Shown here one piece after another: positions 47,281 to 58,000 of a DNA stretch of 64,000 nt. The first letter of the stretch is position 1. Each line of letters begins with the position of its first letter. The stretch covers positions 62,001-126,000 of the forward strand of contig NZ_BMYM01000003.1 in assembly GCF_014652275.1 (NCBI RefSeq). The letters run 5' to 3'. Made by a program: the position numbers and the translations under genes. The notes beneath the pieces were generated by a model, which did not search any database, was not told the DNA's origin, and saw only the letters and a program-made list of their open reading frames with translations. Source of the DNA: Parahalioglobus pacificus (GTDB lineage: Bacteria > Pseudomonadota > Gammaproteobacteria > Pseudomonadales > Halieaceae).

Positions 47281-49229
47281 GGGCTGTTGCACTCTGCTTG
47301 CTGTTTGCGACCTGCGCAGCCGTCGCTGACGAGAACCCACCCCGCCCCACAGATGCCCAAGGCCTGCTGCATGTAATGCTGCAGGGCGAATCTGCAGAAA
47401 CCATGGCGACCCTCGCGGAACAGGCGGGCGGCACGCTCACACACCATCTGCCAATCATTGATGCCGTGGGTGCCCGGCTGACGCCGGCGCAATTCGACAC
47501 CATCCGGAATGACCCGCGTATCGCCCGCTATATCGACGACCTGGCGCTGGAGATTCCACCTGAAGCCACGACTGATGATTGCCCCTTGGGCGGCGCGCTG
47601 GAAGTTGTGCGACAAGGCGACACAGCGACCTGGTCGCTGTTCAACAAGTCTGACCGTGAGCTGAGCTTGACCCGGGTCGCGATTAGTTGGCCGACCGCAA
47701 GCCAGACAACAGCAGACATTAAACTGGCCTCAAAACCCTTCGCTATGAACCAGACTCTGCCGGTAGAGAAGTCATTGGAGGACGGCGAGCTGGTGCTTGC
47801 GCCGGGTGAGAACACACTCTCGATCGTCTCCAATGACCTCAAGGCGCTGTCACAAAGCGACCTGGAGTTCAGCGTGAGTGCAGGAACAGACTGCACCACC
47901 GAACTCGTGCCGGGCTATCCGAACAACCACGAGGACTTTTACTACGCCACAGTGGCCGGCGCCGACGCACTCCATAAACAGGGTATTACCGGCAATGGCG
48001 TGACGGTGGCGGTGCTGGACTCCGGATTGTGGGAACACCCTGCCCTCACCCTGAACACTGCCGGAAACAGCCGCATACTCGCTCGCTACGATGCCATCAC
48101 CGGCCAGGAACAATCCGAGGAAGTGTTTGATGAAAGCGGCCACGGCACTCACATGACCAGCGTGTTGGCGCACAGCGAACCCACTCTGCAAGGCGGCGCG
48201 CACACGGGAGGATTCAAGGGTATCGCCCCGGACGTATCACTGATTGCGGTGAAAGCCTTCGATATTGAGGGCCAGGGCGATTTCCTCGATATCGTTCGCG
48301 GTGTGCAGTATGTGGTAGATAACCGGGAAAAATACGGGATCAGAGTACTCAATCTATCGTTTGCCGCCAGACCACGCTGGCCCTACTGGCTGGATCCCGT
48401 TAATCAGGCAGTGATGCGGGCCTGGGCCGATGGCATTACTGTGGTGGCAGCAGCGGGCAACGAAGGCCCCGAACCCATGACGGTAGGCTCCCCGGGCAAC
48501 CTGCCCTACATCATCACCGTTGGCGCGGTGACGGATTCTTGGACCATCGATACCCGCGACGACGACTACGTGCCGGATTTCTCATCGCAGGGGCCCACAC
48601 CCACCGGCCACATTAAGCCCGACATTGTGGCACCCGGTGGTCACATTACCGGCGTAACGCGCCCCGGTTCGACCATCGCCCAGACAAACCCGGAGTACTT
48701 TTTGCCTACGGGCGAGTTCGTGATGACAGGCACCTCGCAGGCGAGCGCTCTAGTCTCGGGGCTTGCTGCGCTGCTGTTGCAGCTGCAGCCCGAATTGTCA
48801 CCCGACGACGTTAAATGCAAATTCACCAGCAGCGCCGAGCTCGCGATCAGTAGCGAGGGCTTATTGGCCTACAGCCCGTTTAAGCAGGGCCTGGGATACG
48901 TGAGCCTGCAGCGAGCAATAACGCTGGGCGACACTGGCTGCGGCAACAGCGAATTGGATCTGGCGGCAGATTTGGCCGGCAGGGCGCAATACGAGGGACC
49001 GGCCATCGTAGACGGCGACGACCAGGTTAGCCTCCCAGGGCTAGACCAGATGCTGGCCAGGGACACTGCCATAGACGAGCCCGATACTCGAATACGGTGG
49101 GGTGTTAAAGAGTTCGTGGAACGGCCTTCGAGCGGCAGAGGATCTGCACTCCAGGGAGATGGCCCTTTTGATTGGGCTGAAGTGTACGCCCAGGAACGGG
49201 AAAAAATACGCGCATTAGCCGGGCAGTAG
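47277..49229 (+). CDS. Secreted subtilisin-like S8 protease
   Basis: Serine protease, 650 aa. The ATG at 47277 is chosen because it overlaps the upstream stop (ATGA) and yields a signal peptide (1-17, ending CAAVA). A propeptide of inhibitor-I9 type covers about 30-93. The catalytic triad is Asp248 (VAVLDSG), His289 (GHGTHM) and Ser487 (GTSQAS), with oxyanion Asn395 (AAGNEG). About 110 residues of low similarity follow the catalytic domain. It is probably exported by Sec and may be a substrate of the type II system in this window. The next gene encodes a secreted repeat protein that could be a substrate or partner (inference). Confidence 0.92.
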   Translation: MRAVALCLLFATCAAVADENPPRPTDAQGLLHVMLQGESAETMATLAEQAGGTLTHHLPIIDAVGARLTPAQFDTIRNDPRIARYIDDLALEIPPEATTDDCPLGGALEVVRQGDTATWSLFNKSDRELSLTRVAISWPTASQTTADIKLASKPFAMNQTLPVEKSLEDGELVLAPGENTLSIVSNDLKALSQSDLEFSVSAGTDCTTELVPGYPNNHEDFYYATVAGADALHKQGITGNGVTVAVLDSGLWEHPALTLNTAGNSRILARYDAITGQEQSEEVFDESGHGTHMTSVLAHSEPTLQGGAHTGGFKGIAPDVSLIAVKAFDIEGQGDFLDIVRGVQYVVDNREKYGIRVLNLSFAARPRWPYWLDPVNQAVMRAWADGITVVAAAGNEGPEPMTVGSPGNLPYIITVGAVTDSWTIDTRDDDYVPDFSSQGPTPTGHIKPDIVAPGGHITGVTRPGSTIAQTNPEYFLPTGEFVMTGTSQASALVSGLAALLLQLQPELSPDDVKCKFTSSAELAISSEGLLAYSPFKQGLGYVSLQRAITLGDTGCGNSELDLAADLAGRAQYEGPAIVDGDDQVSLPGLDQMLARDTAIDEPDTRIRWGVKEFVERPSSGRGSALQGDGPFDWAEVYAQEREKIRALAGQ

Positions 49230-49237
49230 CACATTTG

Positions 49238-49255
49238 GCGCCGGCGTCACGGCGC
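49238..49255 (+). terminator. Hairpin after the subtilase gene
   Basis: GCGCCG (49238-49243) and CGGCGC (49250-49255) form a 6-bp stem with a 6-base loop, 8 bases after the stop codon. No U-tract follows. The rest of 49256-49475 contains no gene or motif that I can support beyond a small CCCCATTTGGGG hairpin. Confidence 0.4.
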
Positions 49256-49475
49256 GACAGCCTTCGAGAATTACCCCATTTGGGGCAGCGACACACCCAA
49301 CGATTAATCTAATTCAGTTTCTGTTTAAAAAACAACCGCTTAGGCGAATCGGGTGCCGTTGGAATACCTGACTGCACCATCAGCTAACAACGGCACTAAC
49401 CCATTGGGGTCAGTCCTCCTGCCTCTTATATTATTAGGCCTCCGTTAGAAACGAACAAACTTCTTTTTCAATACT

Positions 49476-49491
49476 TGCGATCTACATCACA
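49476..49491 (+). promoter_or_regulatory. CRP-like site in front of the repeat-protein gene
   Basis: TGCGATCTACATCACA fits the CRP/Vfr consensus TGTGA-N6-TCACA with one mismatch. It ends 20 bases before the ATG at 49512 and overlaps the expected leader, so it would more likely repress than activate unless the promoter is unusual. AGGGG about 9 bases before the ATG is the ribosome binding site. Confidence 0.4.
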
Positions 49492-49511
49492 AAATTTTAG
49501 GGGACTGCGTT

Positions 49512-50315
49512 ATGAAAGGCATCACTTCAAAAAAGACCACCACTCTGGCCGTGACCGCGATCTCGGCATTCATCAGCTGGTCGGCCTCTGCCGCCGACTC
49601 TTCGGCGCAGACACCAACCAGCGGCGTAACCAAGGTAGCCCAGGTGCTGGCCCAGCAGGCCAACTACACCAATTCTGCGGCGGGTTATAAGTGGGGGGCT
49701 GGCAAGCAGGACTCAAAGCTGCATGTTTCACAGTCATGGGATCGCCGTGACAGCGGCTTCAAGTGGCAAGGCGATAACGCCAAACAAGAGACTCAAGCGC
49801 GAGGCGCGAAGTCTGTAGCTACTTCTAATGCTTGGGGAGTGCGCAATGCAGCGACTCAGGCGGGTATGAAGTGGGGTATCCGCAACACTGCTGACCAGAG
49901 CGGCATGAAGTGGGGTATCCGCAACACTGCTGACCAGAGCGGCATGAAGTGGGGTATCCGCAACACGGCTGACCAGAGCGGCATGAAGTGGGGTATCCGC
50001 AACACTGCTGACCAGAGCGGCATGAAGTGGGGTATCCGCAACACGGCTGACCAGAGCGGCATGAAGTGGGGCATCCGCAACACTGCTGACCAGAGCGGCA
50101 TGAAGTGGGGTATCCGCAACACTGCTGACCAGAGCGGCATGAAGTGGGGTATCCGCAACACTGCTGACCAGAGCGGCATGAAGTGGGGCATCCGCAACAC
50201 TGCTGACCAGAGCGGCATGAAGTGGGGCATCCGCAACACTGCTGACCAGAGCGGCATGAAGTGGGGCATCCGCAACACTGCTGACCAGAGCGGCATGAAG
50301 TGGGGTATCCGCTAG
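49512..50315 (+). CDS. Secreted protein with tandem 13-residue GMKWGIRNTADQS repeats
   Basis: A 267-aa protein of a family I do not recognise. Residues 1-27 are a Sec signal peptide (cleavage near SASA/AD). Residues 28-117 are low-complexity and contain degenerate units with the pattern G-aromatic-K-W (GYKW at 58-61, GFKW at 82-85, then NAWGVRNAATQA). Residues 118-267 are 11 identical 13-residue units GMKWGIRNTADQS plus a final GMKWGIR. Each unit is net +1 and has one Trp, so the mature protein is cationic and Trp-rich. There are no cysteines. Candidate roles are a functional amyloid or surface fibre, a peptide precursor, or a polysaccharide- or membrane-binding protein; none is proven. Confidence 0.85.
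   Translation: MKGITSKKTTTLAVTAISAFISWSASAADSSAQTPTSGVTKVAQVLAQQANYTNSAAGYKWGAGKQDSKLHVSQSWDRRDSGFKWQGDNAKQETQARGAKSVATSNAWGVRNAATQAGMKWGIRNTADQSGMKWGIRNTADQSGMKWGIRNTADQSGMKWGIRNTADQSGMKWGIRNTADQSGMKWGIRNTADQSGMKWGIRNTADQSGMKWGIRNTADQSGMKWGIRNTADQSGMKWGIRNTADQSGMKWGIRNTADQSGMKWGIR
49863..50312 (+). repeat. 39-bp coding tandem repeat, 11 full units plus a 21-base partial unit
   Basis: The repeat encodes GMKWGIRNTADQS. Units differ only at a few synonymous third positions (GGT/GGC before ATC or ATG, ACT/ACG in the Thr codon). The near identity at the DNA level indicates recent expansion or ongoing homogenisation by slippage or unequal recombination, and copy number probably varies between strains. 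Because 39 is a multiple of three, changes keep the frame. Confidence 0.97.
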
Positions 50316-50339
50316 AACTCGCTTATTGATGATCACAGA

Positions 50340-50368
50340 GGTGGCCTGCACGAATCGCGCAGGCCACC
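50340..50368 (+). terminator. Strong hairpin after the repeat-protein gene
   Basis: GGTGGCCTGC (50340-50349) and GCAGGCCACC (50359-50368) form a perfect 10-bp stem with a 9-base loop, 24 bases after the stop. No U-tract is present on either strand; it may terminate with help or protect the 3' end of the mRNA. Confidence 0.55.
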
Positions 50369-50498
50369 CTGCCAAGCCTTAACGTTGGGCACCCATTGCA
50401 CCATGGCAGTTTGCAATAAGTAGTATCTGCCCGATCATTTATAGCCCCCAGATACTGAATTAAGTACACTTTTCCGGCGCATACACCGGAGACCGTCC

Positions 50499-53400
50499 TT
50501 GTACAGATCATTACGGGTTCTAGCCGCCCTTGTACTAGCTCTCGCTCCACTGCACGTTGTTTTGGGCGATGAGGCGGACTTCGCTTTCTCACCCTCGCCA
50601 ATAAATGCTTCTCTCACCCAACAGAACGTGAGGGAGACGTTTCAGAGCTCTAGCGGCCATTTGTGGTTACTCACACAGGATGGGCTGAATCGCTACGATG
50701 GTACAAAAGTAGAGCAGTACCAATACTCTCTTACAAACGCATTGTCGATTTCATCAAACGACGTCACAGGGATCGCCGAAGATCTCAGAGGCACTGTCTG
50801 GGTTTCTACAGTCGGCGGCGGTCTGAATCGGTTCCATGAAGTTCAGAAAGGCTTTTCAAAGATTCTGTTCGATCCGGCCAATCCCGGCATCTCCATAGCC
50901 TCCGATGACATTTACGCTATCCATGCAGACACTGACGGTCATATCTGGCTCGGTCACGATAACGCAATCACTCGCTTCGATCCGATCAACGACGAGTACT
51001 TCCACTTCCGACCCAACCTGAGAGCGGGCGAATATTGGGGAACGGTAAATAACTTCGCTGAGTCTTATGATGGCTTGATATGGATCGCCACTGAGTCCGG
51101 CGGCGTTCTGAGAATCGAAAGCCATAAAGACGATACCGGGCAGATATCACCCATAGCTTTCATGAATGCCAGTCCCGGTTCGTCACCCCCGGAGGTATCA
51201 TCCATTGCAGCCGACGACAACGTTATATGGATAGGAACATCCGGATTCGGCATCACTCGCCTCAATCGTGAAGATAACTCTTATCAACTTTATGGGGCAG
51301 ATGAGCAGGACTACAGAAAGATCACGTCCAGCCTTGTCCGAAGTCTGTTCATCGACGAATCCGGAAATTTGTGGGCTGCCACCGCTAATGGGCTTTGTCT
51401 GAAGAGAAGCGCCAGCAGTCGCTTTAACTGCTACAGCCAGATTAACTCGGACCTCCCGAGTGATGGTACCTACGGGACCTTTGAATCTCGCGAAGGGGTG
51501 CTCTGGGTTGGAACGGAATTTGGTCTTGCCGTCGGAATATCATCGGGGATAGCAAGTTTTGATGCTGAGAGAAACGGTTTTTCAGATAGCTCGGTCAATG
51601 CATTTGCACAGACTGGGCCGAATACGTTATGGGTTGGCACTGACGATGGGTTAAACAATTATGATTTCGCATCCGGCGACGTGACCTGGATAACGCGGGA
51701 AACCTTTCCCAGCATTTCCGATACGACCGTCATGTCACTGCTCGGGCACAAGAACACGCTCTGGGTGGGCACGTTCGAGGGCGGCCTTAACGTCATCGAT
51801 CTCTCTACTGGAGAGACAGATGTCTTTCAACATAACCCGGAAGATCCAGGATCAATCGGTGCCAACGGCATAACATCGATTACCGCGACTATCGGCGGCC
51901 AGATACTAGTAGGAACATATGGCGGTGGAATCGGGAGTATAAATCCAGGCGATAAATCCTTCAGAAATTACAGATACAACCCGGACAGCCCCAGAAGCAT
52001 TAGTAGCAACAACGTGCTCGCTGTCTTCCAAGACTCTCTAGGTTACGTTTGGATCGGGACTCAGGATGGACTCAATAGACTGGATCTAGACACTGGCATT
52101 GCGGAACGCTACTACTCCGAGAGGGGCAACATCAACAGCCTCTCGAGCAATCTCGTCTGGGAGTTCCATGAAGATGAGCAGGGCAATCTATGGATCGGCA
52201 CTGCTGGTGGCGGACTTAACATGTGGTCGTTGGAGGACAGAAAGAATAACAACCCCACATTCAGTCATTACTCTGAGAACGTCTCCCTGCCCAGCGCCAG
52301 CATCTACGGAGTTCAGGAGGATGCAAATGGCAGTCTTTGGCTATCTCACAACAAAGGACTAACTCAGTTAGATGCCGAGAGTTTGGAAGCGAGGCATTAC
52401 GATATAGCCGATGGACTCCAACACACAGAATTCAATATGGGAGCTTCTTTTACTGATCAACTTGGTCGCGTTTACTTTGGCGGGCCCAGGGGGTTCAACC
52501 AGATCCAGGCAAACAATCAAATCGCAGATAGCCCACCGCCACAAATCGAGATTTCAGAAATAAGAATAATGAACGAGGTAAGGACGATCGGAGAGAACTA
52601 TGCTGACGTAACCGACGTGTTTCTAGACTATCAGGACACAATGATTAGCGTGGACTTTTTCGCTGCTGATTACTCCAACCCGGCTCTCGTGCAATACGCC
52701 TATAAATTGGAAGGTTTGAACGAAGACTGGATCATCTCGAGAGACGCAAGCTCCGCGTCCTTTACCACTTTGCCAGCCGGCACACACAAGTTGTCGCTCG
52801 CAGCGTCCAACTCAGACGGCGTGTGGAATTGGAATGGACGGGAAATCAACGTTCATGTCTCCCCTCCTCCTTGGCTGTCTCCTTGGGCCTACGCACTCTA
52901 CGTGCTCGCCGCACTCTCGGTCATCTATCTGATTCTTCTCAGACAGAAACGACAATCGACAGAATTAATCACCAGGCAGCGGGAACTGGAGGATCGCGTA
53001 GCTGAGAGAACAAATGATCTGGAAATTGCCCGACGCGCAGCGGTAGATGCAAACAATGCCAAGTCTGAGTTTCTAGCTACTATGAGTCACGAAATTCGAA
53101 CGCCTATGCACGGAATGATAGGCATGACTGAGCTACTGATGAACACCGGGTTAACCAAGCAACAATCACGCTTTGCTGAGTCTGCGCTCGCGAGCGGACG
53201 CTCATTGCTAGGGCTCATTAATGAAATTTTAGACTACTCAAAGATCGAAGCTGGCAAAGCAGAGCTCACGCTAGCTCCACTCACCGTATCCTCCATCGTA
53301 GACGATGTAGCATTCCTCAACGCACACATAGCACAAAGAAAGGGACTTAATCTCACGACTGTTGTCAGTCCATCAAGAACCACCCTTTTGGGAGACGAAG

Positions 53401-54971
53401 CGAAGATTCGGCAGGTACTTACAAATTTGTTAAGCAATGCGATCAAGTTTACGGAGGCTGGGACGATCAGCATTCATGTTCAAGAACAGGCCTTAGGTGA
53501 CAAGCACTCGGTCAGCTTAACTGTGAATGACTCGGGGATAGGCATTGAGTCCTCGAAGCTGGGACACATATTCGAAGTTTTCACACAGGCCGATGCAAGT
53601 ACTTCAAGGCAATACGGTGGTACGGGCTTGGGGCTCTCAATAAGCAAGAGTCTAGTGGAACTAATGGGTGGCACCATGTCAATTGAATCCAGGCTTGGCA
53701 AAGGCACATCGGTTTCGGTGGATATTGCGCTAGAAGCAACAAACCTCTCGGATGATAGCTCCCTCGAAGAGGAGAGTGCACAAGCAGCCATTGTCTGTGC
53801 TGATAAAGACCGAAAAGCAATGATCTGCTCACACTTGGTCAGAGCTGGCTTTGAAATAATGGAACATCGAGAATCATCAGTTCATGATCGCGACGGTAAA
53901 TCCCTTGAACTTACTTTCCTCGATTATGAAGAAATCGAGCAATCGAACGAACACTCGACTGTGTTTAGAGCCGCGGAGCAAACAATCGTAGGCGCCCCCC
54001 TGGGCTTACAAGACAAGTTCTCAGACGTTTGTAGAGCGGTACTGCCCTACCCAATCACAGAGCAAAACCTAAGAGAAGCACTGACCGAACTGCGCGACCA
54101 TCGACACCAAGCACTGCAACCAGCTAGCGACGTATCAATAAACCACCGTCCGGCACAAGACATCACTTCCGTACAGGCATTAGTAGCAGAGGACGTACCT
54201 CTCAACCAAGAGATCACGCGTGAAATGCTGCAGATTCTTGGACTATCAGTCGAATTCGCTGATAACGGGCTTGAGGCGATAGAGAAGTACGGCACCGGCC
54301 AGTTCGATATTGTCTTCATGGATTGTCAGATGCCAGTTCTCGATGGATATGCTGCGACAGCAGGAATAAGAGAGCATGAAAACGCCACCGGCATGGAACG
54401 GACACCAGTAGTGGCGGTTTCGGCGTCTACTTCAGAGGAATCAGTGCGCCGTGCATACGAAGCAGGAGTTGACGGCTACATTGCAAAACCATTCAAGATA
54501 GAAGACCTGAAAACCGTATTGCAAGATCACGGCCTACTGACTCACGAGCAAGCCTATACTCGCCTCAGTGATGCGTCCGAGATCGACCACAGCGCTAGAG
54601 ACCAAGAACCTGACAATAGCTCTACAGTACTAGACAAGCCAACCATAAACGGATTGCTCGATCTCGAATCTCAGTTAAACAAAGCTATGTTCCAGCCCAT
54701 GGTGGAAGGGTTTCAAGCCCAATCCAGTGCGCTGCTGACTGAGATGCAATCTGCGTCCTCTGGGCAGGACACAGAAGCGCTCAGAAAGGCAGCTCACGCA
54801 CTGAAATCAATGAGTGCCAACATTGGGGCTCTCAACGTTAAACTGCTTTCTGAAGCAATAGAACGTAAGTGTAAGCGGAATCCAGATACTTTCCCCGAGT
54901 TAGATTTGGATGTCTTCCGAGATGCTATAGACGAATTTTCTAGGGCAAGCTCCACCCTAGGGCGAACATAG
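50499..54971 (+). CDS. Propeller-type hybrid histidine kinase with receiver and Hpt domains
   Basis: A 1490-aa one-protein phosphorelay from a TTG start with GGAG 7 bases upstream. A signal peptide (1-23) is followed by about 14 Reg_prop-type repeats (pattern G-x-[LIV]-W-[IV]-G-T) forming two periplasmic propellers. A Y_Y_Y domain (about 700-785) and one membrane helix (about 789-811) follow. Then come a coiled coil, HisKA with phospho-acceptor His864 (MSHEIRTP), and HATPase ([16 protein letters not shown]). Next are a degenerate receiver without acceptor Asp (about 1105-1205), a true receiver (Asp1275 in FMDCQMP, Lys in YIAKPF) and an Hpt domain (His1433 in HALKS). No DNA-binding domain is present. 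It resembles Bacteroidetes HTCS sensors in its N-terminal half and GacS/BarA in its C-terminal half. GC is low for this genome. Confidence 0.92.
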   Translation: MYRSLRVLAALVLALAPLHVVLGDEADFAFSPSPINASLTQQNVRETFQSSSGHLWLLTQDGLNRYDGTKVEQYQYSLTNALSISSNDVTGIAEDLRGTVWVSTVGGGLNRFHEVQKGFSKILFDPANPGISIASDDIYAIHADTDGHIWLGHDNAITRFDPINDEYFHFRPNLRAGEYWGTVNNFAESYDGLIWIATESGGVLRIESHKDDTGQISPIAFMNASPGSSPPEVSSIAADDNVIWIGTSGFGITRLNREDNSYQLYGADEQDYRKITSSLVRSLFIDESGNLWAATANGLCLKRSASSRFNCYSQINSDLPSDGTYGTFESREGVLWVGTEFGLAVGISSGIASFDAERNGFSDSSVNAFAQTGPNTLWVGTDDGLNNYDFASGDVTWITRETFPSISDTTVMSLLGHKNTLWVGTFEGGLNVIDLSTGETDVFQHNPEDPGSIGANGITSITATIGGQILVGTYGGGIGSINPGDKSFRNYRYNPDSPRSISSNNVLAVFQDSLGYVWIGTQDGLNRLDLDTGIAERYYSERGNINSLSSNLVWEFHEDEQGNLWIGTAGGGLNMWSLEDRKNNNPTFSHYSENVSLPSASIYGVQEDANGSLWLSHNKGLTQLDAESLEARHYDIADGLQHTEFNMGASFTDQLGRVYFGGPRGFNQIQANNQIADSPPPQIEISEIRIMNEVRTIGENYADVTDVFLDYQDTMISVDFFAADYSNPALVQYAYKLEGLNEDWIISRDASSASFTTLPAGTHKLSLAASNSDGVWNWNGREINVHVSPPPWLSPWAYALYVLAALSVIYLILLRQKRQSTELITRQRELEDRVAERTNDLEIARRAAVDANNAKSEFLATMSHEIRTPMHGMIGMTELLMNTGLTKQQSRFAESALASGRSLLGLINEILDYSKIEAGKAELTLAPLTVSSIVDDVAFLNAHIAQRKGLNLTTVVSPSRTTLLGDEAKIRQVLTNLLSNAIKFTEAGTISIHVQEQALGDKHSVSLTVNDSGIGIESSKLGHIFEVFTQADASTSRQYGGTGLGLSISKSLVELMGGTMSIESRLGKGTSVSVDIALEATNLSDDSSLEEESAQAAIVCADKDRKAMICSHLVRAGFEIMEHRESSVHDRDGKSLELTFLDYEEIEQSNEHSTVFRAAEQTIVGAPLGLQDKFSDVCRAVLPYPITEQNLREALTELRDHRHQALQPASDVSINHRPAQDITSVQALVAEDVPLNQEITREMLQILGLSVEFADNGLEAIEKYGTGQFDIVFMDCQMPVLDGYAATAGIREHENATGMERTPVVAVSASTSEESVRRAYEAGVDGYIAKPFKIEDLKTVLQDHGLLTHEQAYTRLSDASEIDHSARDQEPDNSSTVLDKPTINGLLDLESQLNKAMFQPMVEGFQAQSSALLTEMQSASSGQDTEALRKAAHALKSMSANIGALNVKLLSEAIERKCKRNPDTFPELDLDVFRDAIDEFSRASSTLGRT

Positions 54972-55000
54972 ACACACGGGGCCGGAGCGATACGTCAAGG

Positions 55001-58000
55001 ATGACAAAAGCAAGAATGTTTTCCTTTGTTAGCGCTTTACTACTGCTTGTTTGCACTCTGAGTGTGAATGCTCGGTGGAGCATTCACCAACTTCACCCGG
55101 AAAAATTGACGGAGACCTCTATAACGAGCGTTGTCTCCGACACCGACGGCAAAGTATGGGTTGGCTCGCTCACAGGGCTTCAAGTGCTTATCGCTGGTAA
55201 GTTCTATTCAACTGAGATTGTGGACGGGTTAGATCCGTTATTTGGACGCCAAATCATAAGGGATATAGTTCAGGAAGATTCCGGCAGGGAAATATGGATC
55301 CTCACTGAAACGGGATATCTAGCCAGAGTAGACAGCGACCAACTGCGGGTTATAGATACGCCATGGTTTCGCAACTACGCTGACGCCAAAGTTTTGGGCA
55401 TTCTCCAGGGTCACGACAAAATTTGGCTCTGGGGCCTAGGTTTCCTTGCCGCATACGATTATGAGTTAGGTGGCCACGTGTCTTTTGCGTGGAAGTCGGG
55501 TGACAAACTGCTCGATAAACCACTCTTAACGCTGCGGGAACTGAATGACTCGGTTCTTTACGGGCTCACCCAATCTTCCCTGTTACGAATCGACCTTGAA
55601 AATTTCACGGTTCAAGAAAAAGTTAAGGCGCTAGAGTTTGGCGAAGGTACCGAGTTCCGTGACTTCCATATCGGTAGCAAGGGCGGTATCACAGTTCTTA
55701 CAAAGAACGGGCGAATACTAGAAGGCATCAACACGCTCAACAGTCAGCGCTATTCTGTGAGCCAGACCTTCAGTCAAAAATCCGCTGATCAATTAGTAGT
55801 GGAGCCTAATCATTACATTATCGGCACTGATGGTGGTATCGCGGTTGTCCCACGAGGCAAAACCCAGCCCTTGACCGAGTTAGGCAAAGACAACTCTGAG
55901 CTGTCCAATAATCATGTTCTCACCATCTCGCCTTTAAAGGGCGGCTATCTCATTGGCACATATCGGGGCCTCAACTACCTAAGCAAGGGGCTTTTCGACG
56001 GCTTCAATGATCAAAGCCACAGGCTATCGAATGAAGTTCTGAATTTCACGGAGGATGAGAACAAAAACATTTGGATTGCCACATACAGTGGCGTCTTTCG
56101 CTTTAGCAAAAGTTCTAGTGCCCTATCGACTTTCTCGAGGCTGAGAGGTTTGCCCGATGAACGTGCGATGACAATCGAGAGTATCGAGAATGACATCTGG
56201 ATCGGCCTCAGAGAGCACGGGGTCGTAGCGGCCAAATCAGCGAGTATCGATAAAGATCAATCAGAGTTTAAGAGCTATCTCCCAAACAAGCCAATACCTG
56301 CGATACGGACTATTCAGGACAGCCAGCACGTTTTATTGGCCACACTTAACGAAGGGCTATACATACTCGACAAAGAGTCGCGAGAAAGCTTCAAAGCGGA
56401 CGAATCCCCCAGCCGAGTAACGCTTATAAGCAAACGAGTAAAAGACTATCTTTACTATGGGAATGAGGATGCTCTTTTTGTCTATTGGACTAAAGATGGC
56501 ACGTCTCAACGCGTCAGTTTCAATTCAGGCGGTCATCCTATTGGCACGATGGTCAGTCTAGAATGGATACAGTCTGGGCATTACATGATCATATCAACCT
56601 TGGACAACGGCATCTGGATGGCCGAGCGATTGGAGGAACAACCAAGATCCTTAGCTTTGAAGAGACCACCCAACAATGAGCTGGCCGAAGCAATAGCCTG
56701 CGGCGTCCTCGAAAAAGAAAACCACTACTGGTTCTCCACTTCCGACGGGATCATAGTCACCAATGATAGATTTGAGACGACGCACAGGTTTTCGCTACGC
56801 GATGGCCTTCAAAGCAAATCCTGTAACGTCGGCGCCGTATTCAAGGACTCTCGCGACAGACTCTACTTCGGTGGGAGCAATGGCTTCAATGTGTTTGAAG
56901 GTAGTTTGCCCGGGGCACCTGTAGACCCGCCAAAAATGATGTTCGAGCGCATACATAGCGCTGTATTCACTGCGGATTTTGTTAAAAGTGGGAACATCCC
57001 TCCACACCTTGAGCTGCACTACGGTGACCGCAGCATATTGTTGGACTTCGCCGTTATGGAACACTTCCAGGCCGACGCGACGCGTTATCGCTACCGCCTA
57101 CAAGGGTACAACGACGAGTGGGTTGAATCCGGCAGTACCAGTGAGGTGAACTACTCAGCACTACCACCCGGTAACTACATCTTCCACGTTCAGGGCTCCG
57201 ACTCCAGCGGGCGCTGGAATCGCGAAGGATTAGTGCTCTCGTTTACTGTGCTCAAGCCCTGGTGGCTAACCACCTACGCATTCGCAGCTTACATCGTTCT
57301 AGCAATCGCTGCGGCAATCATGGCTCGCCGTTGGTACTTGCGTATGGCAGTCCAAACTATGTCCCGGCGGATGAATGCCTATATCAGCCAGCAAAACGAT
57401 CTGCTACTGGAAGAAGTGCAAGACGAAATTGAAATTCAGGAACAGATACTCTCGAAGTACAACGCACATACCACAGACCTGCTTACTCTCGTTCAGCAAC
57501 TCGTGCCGCCACCCAATGGCGGCAAATCGACGCCTGACCGTGAACTCTCGCTTTCCCTGCTGGCGTTTGAGCGTAATGTCGAGGGCTTTGAAAACGATAT
57601 CCACTTCGACGTGGAAAGCTATACCAATGAGCTGATCGACATTCATATTGATGCCGACCAGTCCCTCGCCTCACGGGTGATTTGTACCGTGGAGATCAGC
57701 ACTCTGACGCAACCAGCTCCGTACGCCCTTCGATGTGCTCTGCTTATCCACTACCTCATTGCTCTTGCCAAAAGAGCCACGCCGGAACTGAGCCCGGCGG
57801 TTGCCTTACTCAACCTGTCTCTGTCAGAACCGGTTATCACAGACACTAACCGGGTCGGATGGGTTCTGAGAGGTTCTTTCACTGCCGAACAAGGTGGTTC
57901 GATTGCTCAATGGCTCACAGACCAACCCTGGCTGGAAGAGAATCTGTCGGACATCGCTGAATCACTTGATGTGGACCACGACGCGAAGTGTAGCGACACA

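Noticed and set aside
49863-50312. CRISPR-like array of 39-bp direct repeats
   Set aside because: The units are contiguous without spacers, lie in frame in a signal-peptide protein, and no cas gene is near.
49863-50312. Repeats as multiple FMN attachment sites for the ApbE-like protein
   Set aside because: The flavinylation motif needs D-x-x-[ST]-G-A-[ST]. The unit has D-Q-S-G-M-K, with wrong spacing and residues, and the ApbE homologue looks inactive and cytoplasmic.
49512-50315. Multi-core RiPP precursor
   Set aside because: Repeats adjoining a subtilase invite this idea, but no radical SAM, YcaO, lanthipeptide synthetase or dedicated exporter is in the window, and a Sec signal peptide is atypical. 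Kept only as one option in the gene entry.
49734-50375. Antisense 213-aa open frame with its own repeats
   Set aside because: It is the mirror of the 39-bp coding repeat, which lacks stops in several frames. It has no signal peptide and no ribosome site, and the sense frame has both.
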